Assembly (NCBI GenBank): GCA_039028155.1 | Contig: JBCCIS010000029.1 | Location: 1 to 63,230, forward strand | Length of the DNA: 63,230 nucleotides | From: Pseudomonadota bacterium | GTDB taxonomy: Bacteria > Pseudomonadota > Alphaproteobacteria > SP197 | Direction: 5' to 3' | In this document: piece by piece, positions 1 to 9,520 of the stretch | Layout of the letters: each line of letters begins with the position of its first letter | How positions within the stretch are numbered: the stretch's first letter is position 1 | Translations under genes and position numbers: made by a program | The notes under the pieces: generated by a model | Database searches by the model: none | The model's input: the letters and a program-made list of their open reading frames with translations, nothing else | What the model was told of the DNA's origin: nothing

Positions 1-58
1 CACGACTTTCGTCACCAGATTCTAAGTCTGGCGTGTCTACCAATTCCACCACGCCCGC
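1..58 (-). tRNA. tRNA-Leu (anticodon TAG), 5' part only
   Basis: Read on the minus strand, the sequence begins GCGGGCGTGGTGG, has a leucine-type D arm, and carries an anticodon stem CCAGA/TCTGG around the loop CTTAGAA, giving anticodon TAG (complement at 22-24). The start of a long variable arm, typical of the class II tRNA-Leu, follows. The window ends inside that arm, so the T arm and acceptor 3' side are missing. It decodes CUA and neighbouring CUN leucine codons. Confidence 0.93.
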
Positions 59-150
59 AGCCTTACGCGGCCGTCGCGGCCAGATAGCCGCCCGGGCGGG
101 ACCATATAGTCGCGATTTCGCCCGCCCGCAAGCATGGCACATGGGGTGGT

Positions 151-1599
151 TCAGACAGACCGCTTCACCAGTTGGCGCAACGCCGACGAGATGGCGACGG
201 TACCACTGCCGACAAAGGCCTCATGGTTGGTTCGGATGTCCTCCAGCCGATAGAGATAATTGACCATGATTCCAGCCGATTGCTCGTAGCCTTTCTGTGA
301 TGTATCGCCGGCCCAGTTCAGCCGCTCGACGCGGGCGCCGTTGGCCAGATGGAAGCGGGCAACCGGGTCCAGTGGGCGATCGTTGCGCTTCTCCATGACA
401 AGGTAACGTGCCGTCAAACGCAGCAGAACTTCGGCGAAACGGTCCAAAGCGTCGCCTGGTCCGGCATCCAGGGCGACGGCAAGATCATCAAGAGCCGCCT
501 GATGCGTCTCATAGCCAAGCTTCTTCAGCTCGTCGGGTCGGATCAGACCCTCATCCACCCCACTTAGGCCCTCGTCGGCGCGTATCAGTTTATCGTCCGA
601 GGTCGCCATGCGACCGCTCAACCAGCGGCGAAACCCGGGAATCGGCGACAACGTTGCAAAGGTCTTCAGATTGCCAAGCTCCGCGCTCAACAGCTCCACG
701 ACCTGTTTGATCAGAAAGTCGCCCAGACTGATCCCCGCCAGCCCACGCTGCGTATTGGAGATCGAATAAAAGATCGCGGTATCCGTGCGATCGGGCGCCA
801 GTTCCGGCGTTTCGGCGTCGAGCAGCGTCTGCACCTGGCTCGCCATCCCGTTGACCAGCGCGACCTCAACGAAGATCAACGGCTCGTCCGGCATGCGCGG
901 GTGGAAAAAGGCAAAGAGCCGCCGGTCCGATCCCAGCCGGTTCTTCAGGTCCTGCCATGAGGCGATCCGGTGAACGGCCTCATAGACAATCAGCTTCTCC
1001 AGCAGCGACGCCGGCGACGACCAGGTGATGCGCGTGAGTTCGAGAAACCCGATATCGAACCAGCCGGTCAGCAGGCGGCGCAGGTCGTTGCTGATGCGCA
1101 CCAGCACCGGTTCCTCGCGTGACCACGACATGGCATCGGCGCGCATATCGACGAGGAACTTGACGCCGTCCTGCAGGCCATTGAATTGAGTGAAGAGCCG
1201 CATGCGGGGTGGTTCCAACGCATCGCGCAACGATCCCGCCAGCGCCCGCTTGGCCTCCGGGTCCTGGACCTGGATCATCGCTTGGGCCTCTGTCTCAACC
1301 TCCGCGATGTCGATTTCGAAGTCACTGGCCAGCATCGCCAGGAAGCGACGCTTGCCGGTCGGCGCGAGCGAGAGATAGCTGCCACCGATCGACGCCGCCC
1401 TGCCCCTCGCCAGAACCTCGCCACCCAGGCCGGTGACACACTCCGCGACCTGGTTGCGCAGCTTGTCGAGATCGTCATCGGGCAAATCGACCCGAATGCG
1501 CCCACCGATGCGGACCATGGCGGCGTCGGCGACGTCCTGCCACGTCGTCGACAGCTGCTTTAGCGCCCGGTCCCAGATGTTGTCTCGCTCGTCGCTCAC
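151..1599 (-). CDS. Malonyl-CoA decarboxylase
   Basis: Predicted to decarboxylate malonyl-CoA to acetyl-CoA and CO2, either for malonate use or to remove malonyl-CoA. The 482-residue product has the usual length of the bacterial enzyme: a helical N-terminal half, then the acetyltransferase-like catalytic half. Family landmarks are FFHPRMPDEPLIFVEVAL near 231-248, FYSISNTQRGLAG near 277-289, and FHLANGARVERLNW near 416-429, which carries the conserved histidine. Start is GTG; its GTGA overlaps the stop of the upstream nnrD gene, so the two are probably translationally coupled. No malonyl-CoA synthetase (matB) or malonate transporter is nearby, which is unlike a dedicated malonate operon. Family assignment is secure; the physiological role is inferred. 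Confidence 0.93.
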   Translation of the reverse strand: MSDERDNIWDRALKQLSTTWQDVADAAMVRIGGRIRVDLPDDDLDKLRNQVAECVTGLGGEVLARGRAASIGGSYLSLAPTGKRRFLAMLASDFEIDIAEVETEAQAMIQVQDPEAKRALAGSLRDALEPPRMRLFTQFNGLQDGVKFLVDMRADAMSWSREEPVLVRISNDLRRLLTGWFDIGFLELTRITWSSPASLLEKLIVYEAVHRIASWQDLKNRLGSDRRLFAFFHPRMPDEPLIFVEVALVNGMASQVQTLLDAETPELAPDRTDTAIFYSISNTQRGLAGISLGDFLIKQVVELLSAELGNLKTFATLSPIPGFRRWLSGRMATSDDKLIRADEGLSGVDEGLIRPDELKKLGYETHQAALDDLAVALDAGPGDALDRFAEVLLRLTARYLVMEKRNDRPLDPVARFHLANGARVERLNWAGDTSQKGYEQSAGIMVNYLYRLEDIRTNHEAFVGSGTVAISSALRQLVKRSV

Positions 1600-3089
1600 G
1601 CAACGTTCTCCTTCAGTGCCGCTAGGACGCGTGGCAGCGCCTCCGGCAGATCCTCGGCAATCAGGCCCGACCCGACCGTCTTGCCGGCTTCGCCGTGGAG
1701 CCAGGCGCCCATGGCCGCTGCCGCCACGGCCTTGACGCCTTGCGCCATCAGCCCGGCGACCACACCTGCCAAGACATCCCCGGACCCGGCGGTCGCCAAA
1801 TCTGGTGGTGCATTGTCGTTAACCATTGCGGTTCCGTCAGGCGCAGCGATCACAGTATCGGCACCTTTTAACAGAACTATGGCACCGGCTTTCTCCGCGG
1901 CCCGACGCGCCCGATCCAGCTTGTTCCCGCTATCATCGAAAAGCCGAGCAAACTCGCCCTCATGAGGTGTAAGGACGCAATCCGCGTGAAGCCGCGCAAA
2001 GAGCGCTTCCGGATCGTCAGCAAAGACAGTCAAGGCGTCGGCATCCAAGACACAGTGCTTCTTTGCCGCCAAGGCCACCTCGACGAGGGCGCGGGTCCGC
2101 TCCGTCACCCCCTGGCCAGGCCCCAAGACGACGCAGTTGAGGCGCGGATCGGCCAGCATCTCAGAAAACGCTTCGGCATCGTCAATCCGCCGCAGCATGA
2201 TCGCGGTCAAATGCGCAGCATAGGTACTGAGCGCTGCCGGTGGCGCGGCAACCGTGACCAGGCCGGACCCGACCCGCAGCGCCGCGCGCGCCGCCAGGCG
2301 CGAGGCGCCGTTCGCGGCAAGATCGCCGCCGGCGACGACCGTGTGACCTCGGGCGTATTTGTGGGCGTTCGGCGCCGGCCACGGAAAGGTTCCAAACCAG
2401 AGATCCCTGCCATTGCGCCATATCGCCGGACCGATGCCGCCCACGATGTGGTCGCCAATGCCGATATCGGCGACCACCACCTCGCCGCATAGTTCGCGCC
2501 CAGGCAGAAGTACATGCCCCGGTTTCGCACGGCAAAACGTCACCGTAAGGACCGCCCGGGGGGCGATACCGCGCACCGCGCCGCTGTCGCCATCAAGACC
2601 GCTGGGCACATCCACGGCGACGACTGGTGCGCCGCGCGACACGACGGCGGCGACCAACACCGCCGCCTGTCCGTCAAGGTCACGCGCCAATCCAGCGCCG
2701 AACAGGGCATCGATCACCAGGTCCGCCTTTTCCACACAGCCGGGCCCGGCCTCGACAACCTCACCCTGCCAGCGTTCCGCCATGATGGCGGCGTCGCCCT
2801 TGAGACGGCCGACATCGCCCAGCAGGGCAAGCTCGACCGGCCAACCGGCCTCGCTGAGCAGACGGGCGACAACAAAGCCGTCGCCGCCGTTGTTGCCGGG
2901 GCCACACAGGACAACAGTCTGACACGGCTCAAACCGTGCTTTGACCGCCTCGGCGATCGCTGCGCCGGCATTGGCCATCAAGATCTCGCCGGGCGCGCCT
3001 GAATCGATCGCCGCACGGTCGGCATCGTACATCTGGTTGACCGCCAGAAGGCGTAAGGCGTGATCGGTCGCAAAGGCCGTCTCAGGCAT
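1596..3089 (-). CDS. nnrD: Bifunctional NAD(P)H-hydrate epimerase / ADP-dependent NAD(P)H-hydrate dehydratase
   Basis: Repairs damaged nicotinamide cofactors: the N-terminal domain epimerises the R and S forms of NAD(P)HX, and the C-terminal domain dehydrates S-NAD(P)HX using ADP. The 497 residues fit the fused NnrE-NnrD form. The epimerase part (about 1-215) carries CGPGNNGGDGFVVARLL and VDVPSGLDGDSG. The carbohydrate-kinase-like part carries VLGPGQG, CVLDADAL, LTPHEGEFARLF and the late GSGDVLAGVVAG signature. It overlaps the upstream methyltransferase gene by 8 bases and the downstream malonyl-CoA decarboxylase by 4 (GTGA), so all three are likely one transcript. In many alphaproteobacteria this gene sits beside glnB/glnA; that is not the case here. 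Confidence 0.95.
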   Translation of the reverse strand: MPETAFATDHALRLLAVNQMYDADRAAIDSGAPGEILMANAGAAIAEAVKARFEPCQTVVLCGPGNNGGDGFVVARLLSEAGWPVELALLGDVGRLKGDAAIMAERWQGEVVEAGPGCVEKADLVIDALFGAGLARDLDGQAAVLVAAVVSRGAPVVAVDVPSGLDGDSGAVRGIAPRAVLTVTFCRAKPGHVLLPGRELCGEVVVADIGIGDHIVGGIGPAIWRNGRDLWFGTFPWPAPNAHKYARGHTVVAGGDLAANGASRLAARAALRVGSGLVTVAAPPAALSTYAAHLTAIMLRRIDDAEAFSEMLADPRLNCVVLGPGQGVTERTRALVEVALAAKKHCVLDADALTVFADDPEALFARLHADCVLTPHEGEFARLFDDSGNKLDRARRAAEKAGAIVLLKGADTVIAAPDGTAMVNDNAPPDLATAGSGDVLAGVVAGLMAQGVKAVAAAAMGAWLHGEAGKTVGSGLIAEDLPEALPRVLAALKENVA

Positions 3090-3798
3090 GGTCCAACTTG
3101 TCGCGGAACAGATAGACGGTCAGGGGTTGGCGGAATCCATAGCCACCGTCGTCGCGTCCGCGTTCAAAACTCTCGCGCACGGCAGGTGCTTCAACATCCG
3201 CGCGGCGGAAGGCGTTATAGGTCAGCGACAGGACCGCGTCGGCAAAGGCGTTGAAATCCGCATAGCGCCGCTCGACGGAAAACGCCGCGACAATCGTGTC
3301 GGCGAAGGCCGGCCGGGCGTGTTCGGCAAGGCAGGCGAGCGCTTGGCGCCTTTCGTTGGACTCATTGTGAAACGGCGACATCAGGTTCGAATACGCGCCA
3401 TCGATGTCGGGCTCCAGAACATAGAGAAAGCCGCCGGGGCGCAGCACCCGCATGGCCTCGCCAACCGCGGCAGGCATGGCCGCGACCGGCACGTGATGCA
3501 ACGACTTGCTGAAGAAGGCACCGTCGGCCGAGCGGTCGGCCAATGGCAGGCTCTCGGCGCCGGCCTCGACAAACTGCAATGACGACAACGGCGGTGAGGC
3601 AGCGTTCTTTCGCGCCTGGTCGGGATCAGGCTCAACAGCGGTTACCCGCGCGCCGCGTCCGGCCAAATGGCGGGCCAGATCACCCGCGCCGCAGCCAATG
3701 TCGACAAGATCGAGCCCTGCCGGGTCGATCAGTCGATCAAGCGCATCAAGCGCCGTGCAGTCACCGAAATCCTTGTCGACCGATGGGAGCGTGGCCAC
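3082..3798 (-). CDS. Class I SAM-dependent methyltransferase
   Basis: A 238-residue Rossmann-fold methyltransferase of the UbiE/Methyltransf_11 type. Motif I is LVDIGCGAGDLARHLAGRG (about 31-49), the acidic end of strand 2 is AVEPDPDQ, and motif IV/post-I regions (FVEAGAESLPLADRSADGAFFSKSLHHV, in two adjoining parts) and LRPGGFLYVLEPD follow. No substrate-specific domain is present, so the methyl acceptor cannot be named. It is the first gene of a tight three-gene run with nnrD and malonyl-CoA decarboxylase, which suggests a metabolite or cofactor substrate; this is weak inference. About 80 bases separate it from the Crp/Fnr regulator gene upstream. Confidence 0.85.
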   Translation of the reverse strand: MATLPSVDKDFGDCTALDALDRLIDPAGLDLVDIGCGAGDLARHLAGRGARVTAVEPDPDQARKNAASPPLSSLQFVEAGAESLPLADRSADGAFFSKSLHHVPVAAMPAAVGEAMRVLRPGGFLYVLEPDIDGAYSNLMSPFHNESNERRQALACLAEHARPAFADTIVAAFSVERRYADFNAFADAVLSLTYNAFRRADVEAPAVRESFERGRDDGGYGFRQPLTVYLFRDKLDHA

Positions 3799-3879
3799 GG
3801 GCGTTGTTCGCTTTTCCTTTGTGCTCTGTCTTTGCCTCGTCGCGCCATGCCGCCCAAGGCGCTGGCCATCACGGCGAAG

Positions 3880-4581
3880 CTAGAGCTCTTCGATACCTGT
3901 ATTGGCCAGTTTCTCAATATGGCGGCGGTCGAGGATCAGAAGCGTGCGGTTGCGGCGCTTGACGATGCCCAGGCTGGTCAACTGGCCGATCGCGCGCGCT
4001 ACCGTATCCGTCGTTGTGCCGGACCAAATCGCAATGTCCTTGTGCGCCGGAACGGTGGGGATCAGCCAGCGGCCATCACCGGTCGGTGACGGTTCAATCA
4101 GGCGCAGGATCTCGTCATAAACACGCTGAATGCCGGACTTGGTGCTCAAGCCCACGACGCGCTCGTTGGAGCGCCGCAAGATCCTGGCGCAATCCTGCAA
4201 CAGGTTCAGCGCAAACGGCGGAAACGCCGCCATCGCACGCAGGATGACGTCGCGCTCGACGACGGCAACGAACGAGTCCTGGATCGCAACGACACTCGCC
4301 GACCGGCTGCCGCCGTCCAATGTCGACAGCTCACCGAAATGGCCGCCGGGTCCGATATCGGCAAAGGCGACATCCTGGCCTGACGCGGCATGGATCAGCA
4401 CCCGCGCCCTGCCCTCGGCCAGAAAAATCATCTCCGTACCCGTATCGCCCTGACGAAAGAACTGTTCGCCATCGTCATAGGTGAACCATTTGGCGTTTTC
4501 CTGCAGCTTTCCCATCTCGGCCTGCGGAAGCCCCGCAAGAATCCTGCTTTCCGAGAGGTCGCCCGCCTCCGCTGCCTGCAT
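3880..4581 (-). CDS. Crp/Fnr family transcriptional regulator
   Basis: A 233-residue one-component regulator: an N-terminal cyclic-nucleotide-binding-like beta roll (about 15-125; FRQGDTGTEMIFLAEGRARV, FADIGPGGHFGELSTLDGG) and a C-terminal winged helix (HKDIAIWSGTTTDTVARAI, near 190-208). The N-terminal cysteine cluster of oxygen-sensing Fnr is absent, so it is not a classical Fe-S Fnr. The Glu-rich GELS segment of the effector pocket is retained, but the arginine/serine that bind cAMP in Crp are not clearly present. Start chosen at ATG 4581, with an AAGGGGA ribosome site upstream; a TTG at 4590 lies too close to that site. The effector and targets are unknown. Confidence 0.88.
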   Translation of the reverse strand: MQAAEAGDLSESRILAGLPQAEMGKLQENAKWFTYDDGEQFFRQGDTGTEMIFLAEGRARVLIHAASGQDVAFADIGPGGHFGELSTLDGGSRSASVVAIQDSFVAVVERDVILRAMAAFPPFALNLLQDCARILRRSNERVVGLSTKSGIQRVYDEILRLIEPSPTGDGRWLIPTVPAHKDIAIWSGTTTDTVARAIGQLTSLGIVKRRNRTLLILDRRHIEKLANTGIEEL

Positions 4582-4809
4582 GTCGATCAAATCCCCTTAC
4601 ACATCGGCGCGTTGCCTCCAACGCCCGCGTCAAAATCGATCGTGACGCGATCGCGATGCCATGCCAAGTGGCCGGCATCGACCGCGTCGGTCATTTATCT
4701 TCCTCCCTGGGGATGCACACCACCTTTTACAGGTTTCTTAGCTGCGTCCCTGACATCTCTACAATGTCACATTAGGTGTGCGTGGTACAACATTGAAATA
4801 ACTAGAAAA

Positions 4810-4886
4810 TGGTCGGAGCGGCAGGATTTGAACCTGCGACCTACGGTCCCCCAGACCGTTGCGCTACCAGGCTGCGCCACGCTCCG
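4810..4886 (-). tRNA. tRNA-Pro (anticodon GGG)
   Basis: On the minus strand this is a complete 77-nt cloverleaf: acceptor CGGAGCG/CGCTCCG, D arm with GCGCAGCCTGGTAGCGC, anticodon stem ACGGT/ACCGT around loop CTGGGGG (anticodon GGG), T arm GCAGGTTCAAATCCTGC. The discriminator A is followed by an encoded CCA (4812-4810). It decodes CCC and CCU. Confidence 0.97.
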
Positions 4887-5017
4887 ACCGATACGGTTTG
4901 CAATCTGCAACCGCGCAAAGCGGCGGCACTATAGTCAACGCGGTTTAGCGCCGCAACGCTTGCGGCTTGGCTCGTTGGGGAGAAGATCGCGGAGCGCGCG
5001 ACAACGGCGCAGGCTTC

Positions 5018-5491
5018 TCAGGAAGCGCCCTTGAGCAGGTCGCGGCAGGCGATCAATTGATCCAGGAGTGACTGCAGCGCGCGGACCTGAGCCGCCGAGA
5101 GCGTAACCGTGGCGCCGTCCTCGGCGCGGGCGGCAGGCGCCGGTGAGGCCGCGGGCGCGTCAGCGGCCGCACCATCAATCGCATGCTGCAGTGCCGCGAC
5201 GCCGCCTTGGCGCAACAGACGCTGGACACCCTTGATGGTGTAACCCTCGGTGTACAGGAGATGCTTGATGTTCCTGAGGAGATCGATGTCCTCGGGCCGG
5301 TAATAGCGCCGCCCGCCGCCGCGCTTCAAAGGGCGGATCTGGTGGAACTTGGTCTCCCAGAAACGCAGGACATGCTGGGCCACGTCCAGCTCGTCGGCGA
5401 CCTCGCTGATCGTCCGGAAAGCCGCCTTCGACTTGCCGCCCCGTCGCCCCGCGGCGCCCGCGCCGCTATTGGCGTCCGCCGCCATCGCCAT
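5018..5491 (-). CDS. MerR family transcriptional regulator
   Basis: A 157-residue DNA-binding protein with a MerR-type winged helix at about 24-95 ([20 protein letters not shown], then [20 protein letters not shown]). It has a long Ala/Pro-rich linker and a short C-terminal helix instead of a metal or drug sensor, and no metal-binding cysteine pattern. It starts inside the ihfA stop (TGATG, one-base overlap). An ihfA-merR pair downstream of the fabH-plsX block is common in alphaproteobacteria. Likely chromosomal regulator or nucleoid-related factor; targets unknown. Confidence 0.9.
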   Translation of the reverse strand: MAMAADANSGAGAAGRRGGKSKAAFRTISEVADELDVAQHVLRFWETKFHQIRPLKRGGGRRYYRPEDIDLLRNIKHLLYTEGYTIKGVQRLLRQGGVAALQHAIDGAAADAPAASPAPAARAEDGATVTLSAAQVRALQSLLDQLIACRDLLKGAS

Positions 5492-5805
5492 CAGGCCCCG
5501 TCACGCCCTGTGAGTTCGTCGTTGATGCGGTCCTTCAGCACATGGGACGCACGGAACACCAGGACACGCCGTGGCAGGATTGGTACCGCCTCGCCAGTCT
5601 TCAGGTTCCGGCCGACGCGCTGAGCCTTGTCGCGGATCGAAAAGCTGCCGAAAGACGAGATCTTCACGGTCTCGCCGTCGATCAAGGATTCTGAGATTTC
5701 GCCCAACACTGATTCGACGAGTTCCGCCGACTCACTGCGTGACAGGCCCACCTCATGGTAGACCGCTTCGGTTAAATCCGCCCGAGTCATGGTTTTCTCG
5801 ACCAT
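5491..5805 (-). CDS. ihfA: Integration host factor subunit alpha
   Basis: A 104-residue HU/IHF-family DNA-bending protein. It has the N-terminal helical dimerisation part ([20 protein letters not shown]), the beta-arm signature [20 protein letters not shown] followed by [11 protein letters not shown], and the C-terminal [12 protein letters not shown] typical of the alpha subunit. It would pair with an IhfB encoded elsewhere, bending DNA at promoters, origins and recombination sites. It has its own upstream region of about 118 bases with a plausible promoter, and a merR gene coupled downstream. Confidence 0.96.
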   Translation of the reverse strand: MVEKTMTRADLTEAVYHEVGLSRSESAELVESVLGEISESLIDGETVKISSFGSFSIRDKAQRVGRNLKTGEAVPILPRRVLVFRASHVLKDRINDELTGRDGA

Positions 5806-5836
5806 TCCGGCATGTCCCCCTTGTTCTTAACAAGGA

Positions 5837-5865
5837 AGGCTAGCTTTGAAGCGAAAAACCGTCAA
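5837..5865 (-). promoter_or_regulatory. Candidate sigma-70-type promoter for ihfA-merR
   Basis: On the minus strand TTGACG (complement at 5860-5865) is followed after 17 bases by TAGCCT (5837-5842). The -35 is good and the -10 modest. It lies 30-60 bases upstream of the ihfA start in an unusually A/T-rich gap. A small inverted repeat, CCTTGTT/AACAAGG (5819-5835), sits between it and the start codon. Inferred from sequence only. Confidence 0.4.
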
Positions 5866-5923
5866 TATCAAACAGTTGGCTCGGATATCTTAACAAAGAC
5901 TGGACGCGTGGCCCGCCGGGTGT

Positions 5924-6904
5924 CTACCAGCGGATAAGGCCCGAACCCCAAGTAAAACCGCCACCCATGGCTTCAATCAGGACCAGCTCGCCCGGTTTGA
6001 TTCGCCCGTCACCAGCGGCTTCGGCAAGCGCCAGCGGTATCGACGCGGCGGACGTATTGGCATGCCGATCGATCGTATTGACGACTCGCGATTCGTCCAG
6101 GGACAGCTTGCGCGCCATCGCATCGATGATCCGTTTGTTGGCCTGGTGTGGCACAAACCAGTCTATATCACTGGGACTTACACCATTTTTATCAAGCGCT
6201 TCATCAACCGCTTCAGCTAAGTTAATGACTGCATGTTTAAAGACCTCACGGCCTTCCATCCGCAGATGCCCGGCCAAACCGGTGGTCGACGGGCCGCCAT
6301 CGACATAGAGCATGTCGTGATAACGCCCGTCGCTGTGGATGTGTGTCGACAGAACGCCCCGATCCTGGTTGCTGCCGCCGCAATCGCCGGCGCGCAGGAT
6401 AACGGCACCGGCACCGTCGCCAAACAGCACGCAGGTACCGCGGTCCTCCCAGTCCAGAATGCGCGAGAATGTTTCGGCGCCGATGACCAACGCGCAATCG
6501 GCCTGGCCGGTCTTCACGAAATTGTCGGCAACCGACAAGGCATAAACAAAACCCGTACACACCGCCTGCACGTCGAAGGCAGCACCATGATACATGCCTA
6601 GCTTCTTCTGCACCTGGGCCGCGGTCGCCGGGAATGTCTGGTCTGGCGTCGCGGTGGCCAGAACAATGAGATCGACCTCGTCGATAGCGATCCCACTGTT
6701 GGCAAGCGCCTCCTGGGCCGCGTTTGTCGCGAGGTCGGACGTAAACTCGCCATCCGCGGCGATGTGGCGCTGGCGGATGCCGGTTCTGGCGACAATCCAC
6801 TCGTCGGACGTATCGACCTTTTTGGCCAGTTCGGCGTTGGTCAGGCAGCGCGCCGGCAGATAGGACCCGCAGCCAGCAATCTGGCTGCGCCGAACGCCAC
6901 TCAC
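5924..6904 (-). CDS. fabH: Beta-ketoacyl-ACP synthase III
   Basis: Starts fatty acid synthesis by condensing acetyl-CoA with malonyl-ACP. The 326-residue thiolase-fold protein has its active-site cysteine at about 116 ([13 protein letters not shown]), the histidine in [15 protein letters not shown] and the asparagine in [17 protein letters not shown]: a complete Cys-His-Asn triad. It ends in the expected [13 protein letters not shown] glycine-rich strand. Start is GTG; GTGA overlaps the plsX stop, the usual plsX-fabH coupling. It belongs to the rpmF-plsX-fabH membrane-lipid block. Confidence 0.97.
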   Translation of the reverse strand: MSGVRRSQIAGCGSYLPARCLTNAELAKKVDTSDEWIVARTGIRQRHIAADGEFTSDLATNAAQEALANSGIAIDEVDLIVLATATPDQTFPATAAQVQKKLGMYHGAAFDVQAVCTGFVYALSVADNFVKTGQADCALVIGAETFSRILDWEDRGTCVLFGDGAGAVILRAGDCGGSNQDRGVLSTHIHSDGRYHDMLYVDGGPSTTGLAGHLRMEGREVFKHAVINLAEAVDEALDKNGVSPSDIDWFVPHQANKRIIDAMARKLSLDESRVVNTIDRHANTSAASIPLALAEAAGDGRIKPGELVLIEAMGGGFTWGSGLIRW

Positions 6905-7950
6905 TGCGCAGCGGCCTCGGCGGCGTCCTTCGCCCCCTGATCGAGGCTCTCGATGTCGCGGATCACCTTTTCATTGAAACCCTGGGTCATCATGTCAACG
7001 GCGAACCCGATGGCGTTGGCGTAACCCAGCGCATCGGTGCCGCCATGGCTCTTCACCGCGATGCCGTTGATGCCCAGGAACATGCCGCCGTTGTAGCGGC
7101 GCGGGTCAAATCGCCGTTTCAGCGCCAAAAGCGCCGGTTTGGCCATCCAGTAACCGAGTTTGGAGAAGACCGAGCGGCGGAATGTGGCGCGCAGGAAGCT
7201 GGAATACATGCTGGCCGTGCCTTCGGCCGTCTTCAGCGCCACGTTGCCCGTGAAACCATCCGTCACGACCACGTCGACGGTGCCGTCGGCGATGTCGTTG
7301 CCTTCGACGAAGCCATGAAACTCAAGGGGAAGATCGGCGTCGCGCAGGGTCTGCGCGGCCCGCTTAATCTCCTCATGGCCCTTGCTTTCCTCGCTGCCCA
7401 CGTTCAGCAGGCCGACGGTCGGGCGCCGGACGCCCTGGACACTGCGGGCGAATGCCGCCCCCATAATGGCGAATTGGACGAGATTCTCGGCGTCACACTC
7501 GATATTGGCGCCCAGATCCAGCATCACCGATTCACCGCGGGTGGTCGGAAACATGGTCGCGATCGCCGGGCGATGGATGCCGGGCAGCGTCCGCAGCACG
7601 ATCTTCGACATCGCCATCAAAGCGCCGGTGTTACCGGCCGATACGACGCCCCGCGCCTTGCCCTCCGAGACATCGTCGATGGCCAGCCGCATGCTCGACT
7701 GGCGGCCGCGCCTGAGCGCCTGGGACGGCTTCTCTGAGGCCTCGATCACGGTCTCGCTGGCGACGACGGTCGCCACCTGGGCCAGTTTCGGGAACCGGCG
7801 CAAGAGCTTTTCCAGCTTCTCGGAGTTGCCGAACAGCCGAAACTGCAGGTTTGGGTAACGCACGCGCGCGACGTTGGCACCCGCCACCACCATGTCCGGG
7901 GCGTTGTCGCCACCCATGGCGTCGAGCGCCAAAACCAGCGAGCCGCTCAT
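6901..7950 (-). CDS. plsX: Phosphate acyltransferase PlsX
   Basis: Converts acyl-ACP to acyl-phosphate for phospholipid synthesis. From the ATG at 7950 the product is 349 residues, beginning [19 protein letters not shown], which matches the family N-terminus. An in-frame extension to 8094 would overlap rpmF and is rejected. The body shows [55 protein letters not shown] and [14 protein letters not shown] (quoted in parts). It lies between rpmF and fabH, overlapping fabH by four bases. Confidence 0.96.
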   Translation of the reverse strand: MSGSLVLALDAMGGDNAPDMVVAGANVARVRYPNLQFRLFGNSEKLEKLLRRFPKLAQVATVVASETVIEASEKPSQALRRGRQSSMRLAIDDVSEGKARGVVSAGNTGALMAMSKIVLRTLPGIHRPAIATMFPTTRGESVMLDLGANIECDAENLVQFAIMGAAFARSVQGVRRPTVGLLNVGSEESKGHEEIKRAAQTLRDADLPLEFHGFVEGNDIADGTVDVVVTDGFTGNVALKTAEGTASMYSSFLRATFRRSVFSKLGYWMAKPALLALKRRFDPRRYNGGMFLGINGIAVKSHGGTDALGYANAIGFAVDMMTQGFNEKVIRDIESLDQGAKDAAEAAAQ

Positions 7951-7990
7951 AGAGGTCAGTTCCGCGTTGCCAATCGACGAAGCCGCACGG

Positions 7991-8176
7991 TCAGAAGCTG
8001 CCCACCGGCTCCGTGATTTCTCGGTCGTTGTAATAGCCGCATGCCGCGCACACGTGGTGCGGCAGCTTCGTCTCACCGCAATTCGGGCATTCATTCAACG
8101 CCGCTGCGGTCAGCGCGTGATGCGAACGACGTTTGTCCCGGCGGGAACGGGTGACCTTTTTCTTAGGTACCGCCAT
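7991..8176 (-). CDS. rpmF: 50S ribosomal protein L32
   Basis: A 61-residue protein starting [20 protein letters not shown], the canonical L32 N-terminus, followed by two Cys-x-x-Cys knuckles (CPNC and CAAC) that would hold zinc. It is part of the large ribosomal subunit near the peptidyl transferase region. The order DUF177-rpmF-plsX-fabH is widely conserved in bacteria. Confidence 0.97.
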   Translation of the reverse strand: MAVPKKKVTRSRRDKRRSHHALTAAALNECPNCGETKLPHHVCAACGYYNDREITEPVGSF

Positions 8177-8254
8177 CTCACAGATTCCTTAACTGACAGG
8201 AGATTTAAAGGCCCGTTTACCAGTCTTTGGAAGCGGGTACAAGCGACACGAAAC

Positions 8255-8809
8255 TCACAGCTTCAGCTTCTTCAACACCGCAAACGGGTTGGTTTCTTCA
8301 TCATCCTCGGTCGCGCGCGCCGCATACCGTGGGTCGATCTGGGCGCCTTCCTTGCGCGGATAGGGATTGATCGCCAGTCCCAGCTGTTCGGCAACCACCT
8401 CGCCCAGGTCGATCGTGTCATCGACCAGCGGATCGCAGACCGCCTCGTCGAGCAAATCATCGACCGTCAGATCCAGCTCGTCGTCCTCGCTGACGGCCAT
8501 GTCCGGGTCGAAACGGCGCACGAAATCCTCGTCGACCGTTTCCGCCACAGGCTCCAGCGAGACCACGCAGGTCTGGGTCAGATTGCCTTGAAGTCGGCCC
8601 GAAACCTCGACAATGCGGTCATCGCGGCGATAACGCAGATCCGCCTCCAAGCTATCCAGCGACAGCAGGTCGAAGCGTGCGCGAAGCGCGGCGCGTTCGT
8701 CATCGTCGGCGACCAGATGGCGGATGCCTTCGTCGCCGTCTTCCAGGTCGCCAGTTTCGAGCGGCCGACTGAACTCAAGCGGCGCCGTGCCAGAGGATTG
8801 ATCCATCAT
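8255..8809 (-). CDS. YceD/DUF177 family protein (large rRNA subunit accumulation factor)
   Basis: An acidic 184-residue protein with family hallmarks: SGRLQGNLTQTCVVSLEPV in the middle, an acidic stretch, then DPLVDDTIDLGEVVAEQLGL and the C-terminal NPFAVLKKLK. The bacterial YceD/plant DUF177 family is linked to 23S rRNA accumulation and ribosome assembly. The location immediately upstream of rpmF supports that role. The cysteine before the VSLEPV motif is conserved in the family; it is not a zinc site. Confidence 0.88.
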   Translation of the reverse strand: MMDQSSGTAPLEFSRPLETGDLEDGDEGIRHLVADDDERAALRARFDLLSLDSLEADLRYRRDDRIVEVSGRLQGNLTQTCVVSLEPVAETVDEDFVRRFDPDMAVSEDDELDLTVDDLLDEAVCDPLVDDTIDLGEVVAEQLGLAINPYPRKEGAQIDPRYAARATEDDEETNPFAVLKKLKL

Positions 8810-8871
8810 GTCTCAGTGACCCACATCACGATCAGCTTATATGGCCTGCCCCATGGCTTGCGGCAAGCGTG

Positions 8872-9435
8872 TCATGTGTGCGGTGTATCGAACCCCGGAA
8901 ACGTCACCTTCCCGGCCAGAAGATCGTCATCCGCCTGACTGTCAAGCGCCTCCACGGCGGCGAAGACATAGGCCGTTACCGCGGAGACCGATGCATCACC
9001 AGGCTCGACGGTGCCATAAAGGTTGCGCAGGACCGCCTCCTCCATCGCCGCCGCGCCAGCCGCGTTGTCCGCGGCTCTGTCCAGGGCCTCGTCATAAGCC
9101 TTGGCGCGGCCATAGAACGCCTTGAGCATGATTTTGATCCGCCGCCCCACCCTCAGGTCGCCGACGCCCATCTCGCGCAGCGACCGGTCCATATCCGCGA
9201 ACATCAGGTCGAACAACGCCTGATCGAGGCCTCGGCCGGCTTCGCCGCAGGCGCGCAACCGGCGGCCAACCAGCACGGTGTGCATGACAATCATGTCGAA
9301 GCGCCCGTCGACGCTGTCTGGCACTTCAGCCGCCAGGTAGAAGGCCGGCTGACGGGACTGGCCCACGATCGCGTCGTAGAGATCGTGGGCGCGGTCATCG
9401 AACCGGGAACGGGAGAGCAGTGTTGAGAGCTTCAT
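8872..9435 (-). CDS. Ubiquinol-cytochrome c chaperone (UQCC1/CBP3 family)
   Basis: A 187-residue all-helical protein resembling the bacterial homologues of mitochondrial Cbp3/UQCC1, which assist cytochrome b and bc1 complex biogenesis. Visible family segments are ARDHDLYDAIV-like HDLYDAIVGQSRQPAFYL near the N-terminus, FDMIVMHTVLVGRRL, LFDLMFADMDRSLREMGVGD and IKIMLKAFYGRAKAYD. Start chosen at ATG 9435, which has AGGG six bases upstream; the ATG at 9441 abuts that site, and longer frames run into the divergent bamE. The bc1 genes themselves are not in the window. Confidence 0.88.
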   Translation of the reverse strand: MKLSTLLSRSRFDDRAHDLYDAIVGQSRQPAFYLAAEVPDSVDGRFDMIVMHTVLVGRRLRACGEAGRGLDQALFDLMFADMDRSLREMGVGDLRVGRRIKIMLKAFYGRAKAYDEALDRAADNAAGAAAMEEAVLRNLYGTVEPGDASVSAVTAYVFAAVEALDSQADDDLLAGKVTFPGFDTPHT

Positions 9436-9520
9436 GGCCATCCCTAAGCGACCCGGTTGACAGCCGGGTCCAATCGCTCGCATCTTGCGCGTCACATAGG
9501 CGGCAGAACGGGGTCGGTCA

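Noticed and set aside
4768-4780. CACATTAGGTGTG palindrome upstream of the Crp/Fnr gene as a Crp-type operator
   Set aside because: Half-sites and spacing do not match TGTGA-N6-TCACA or the Fnr box; too short to support.
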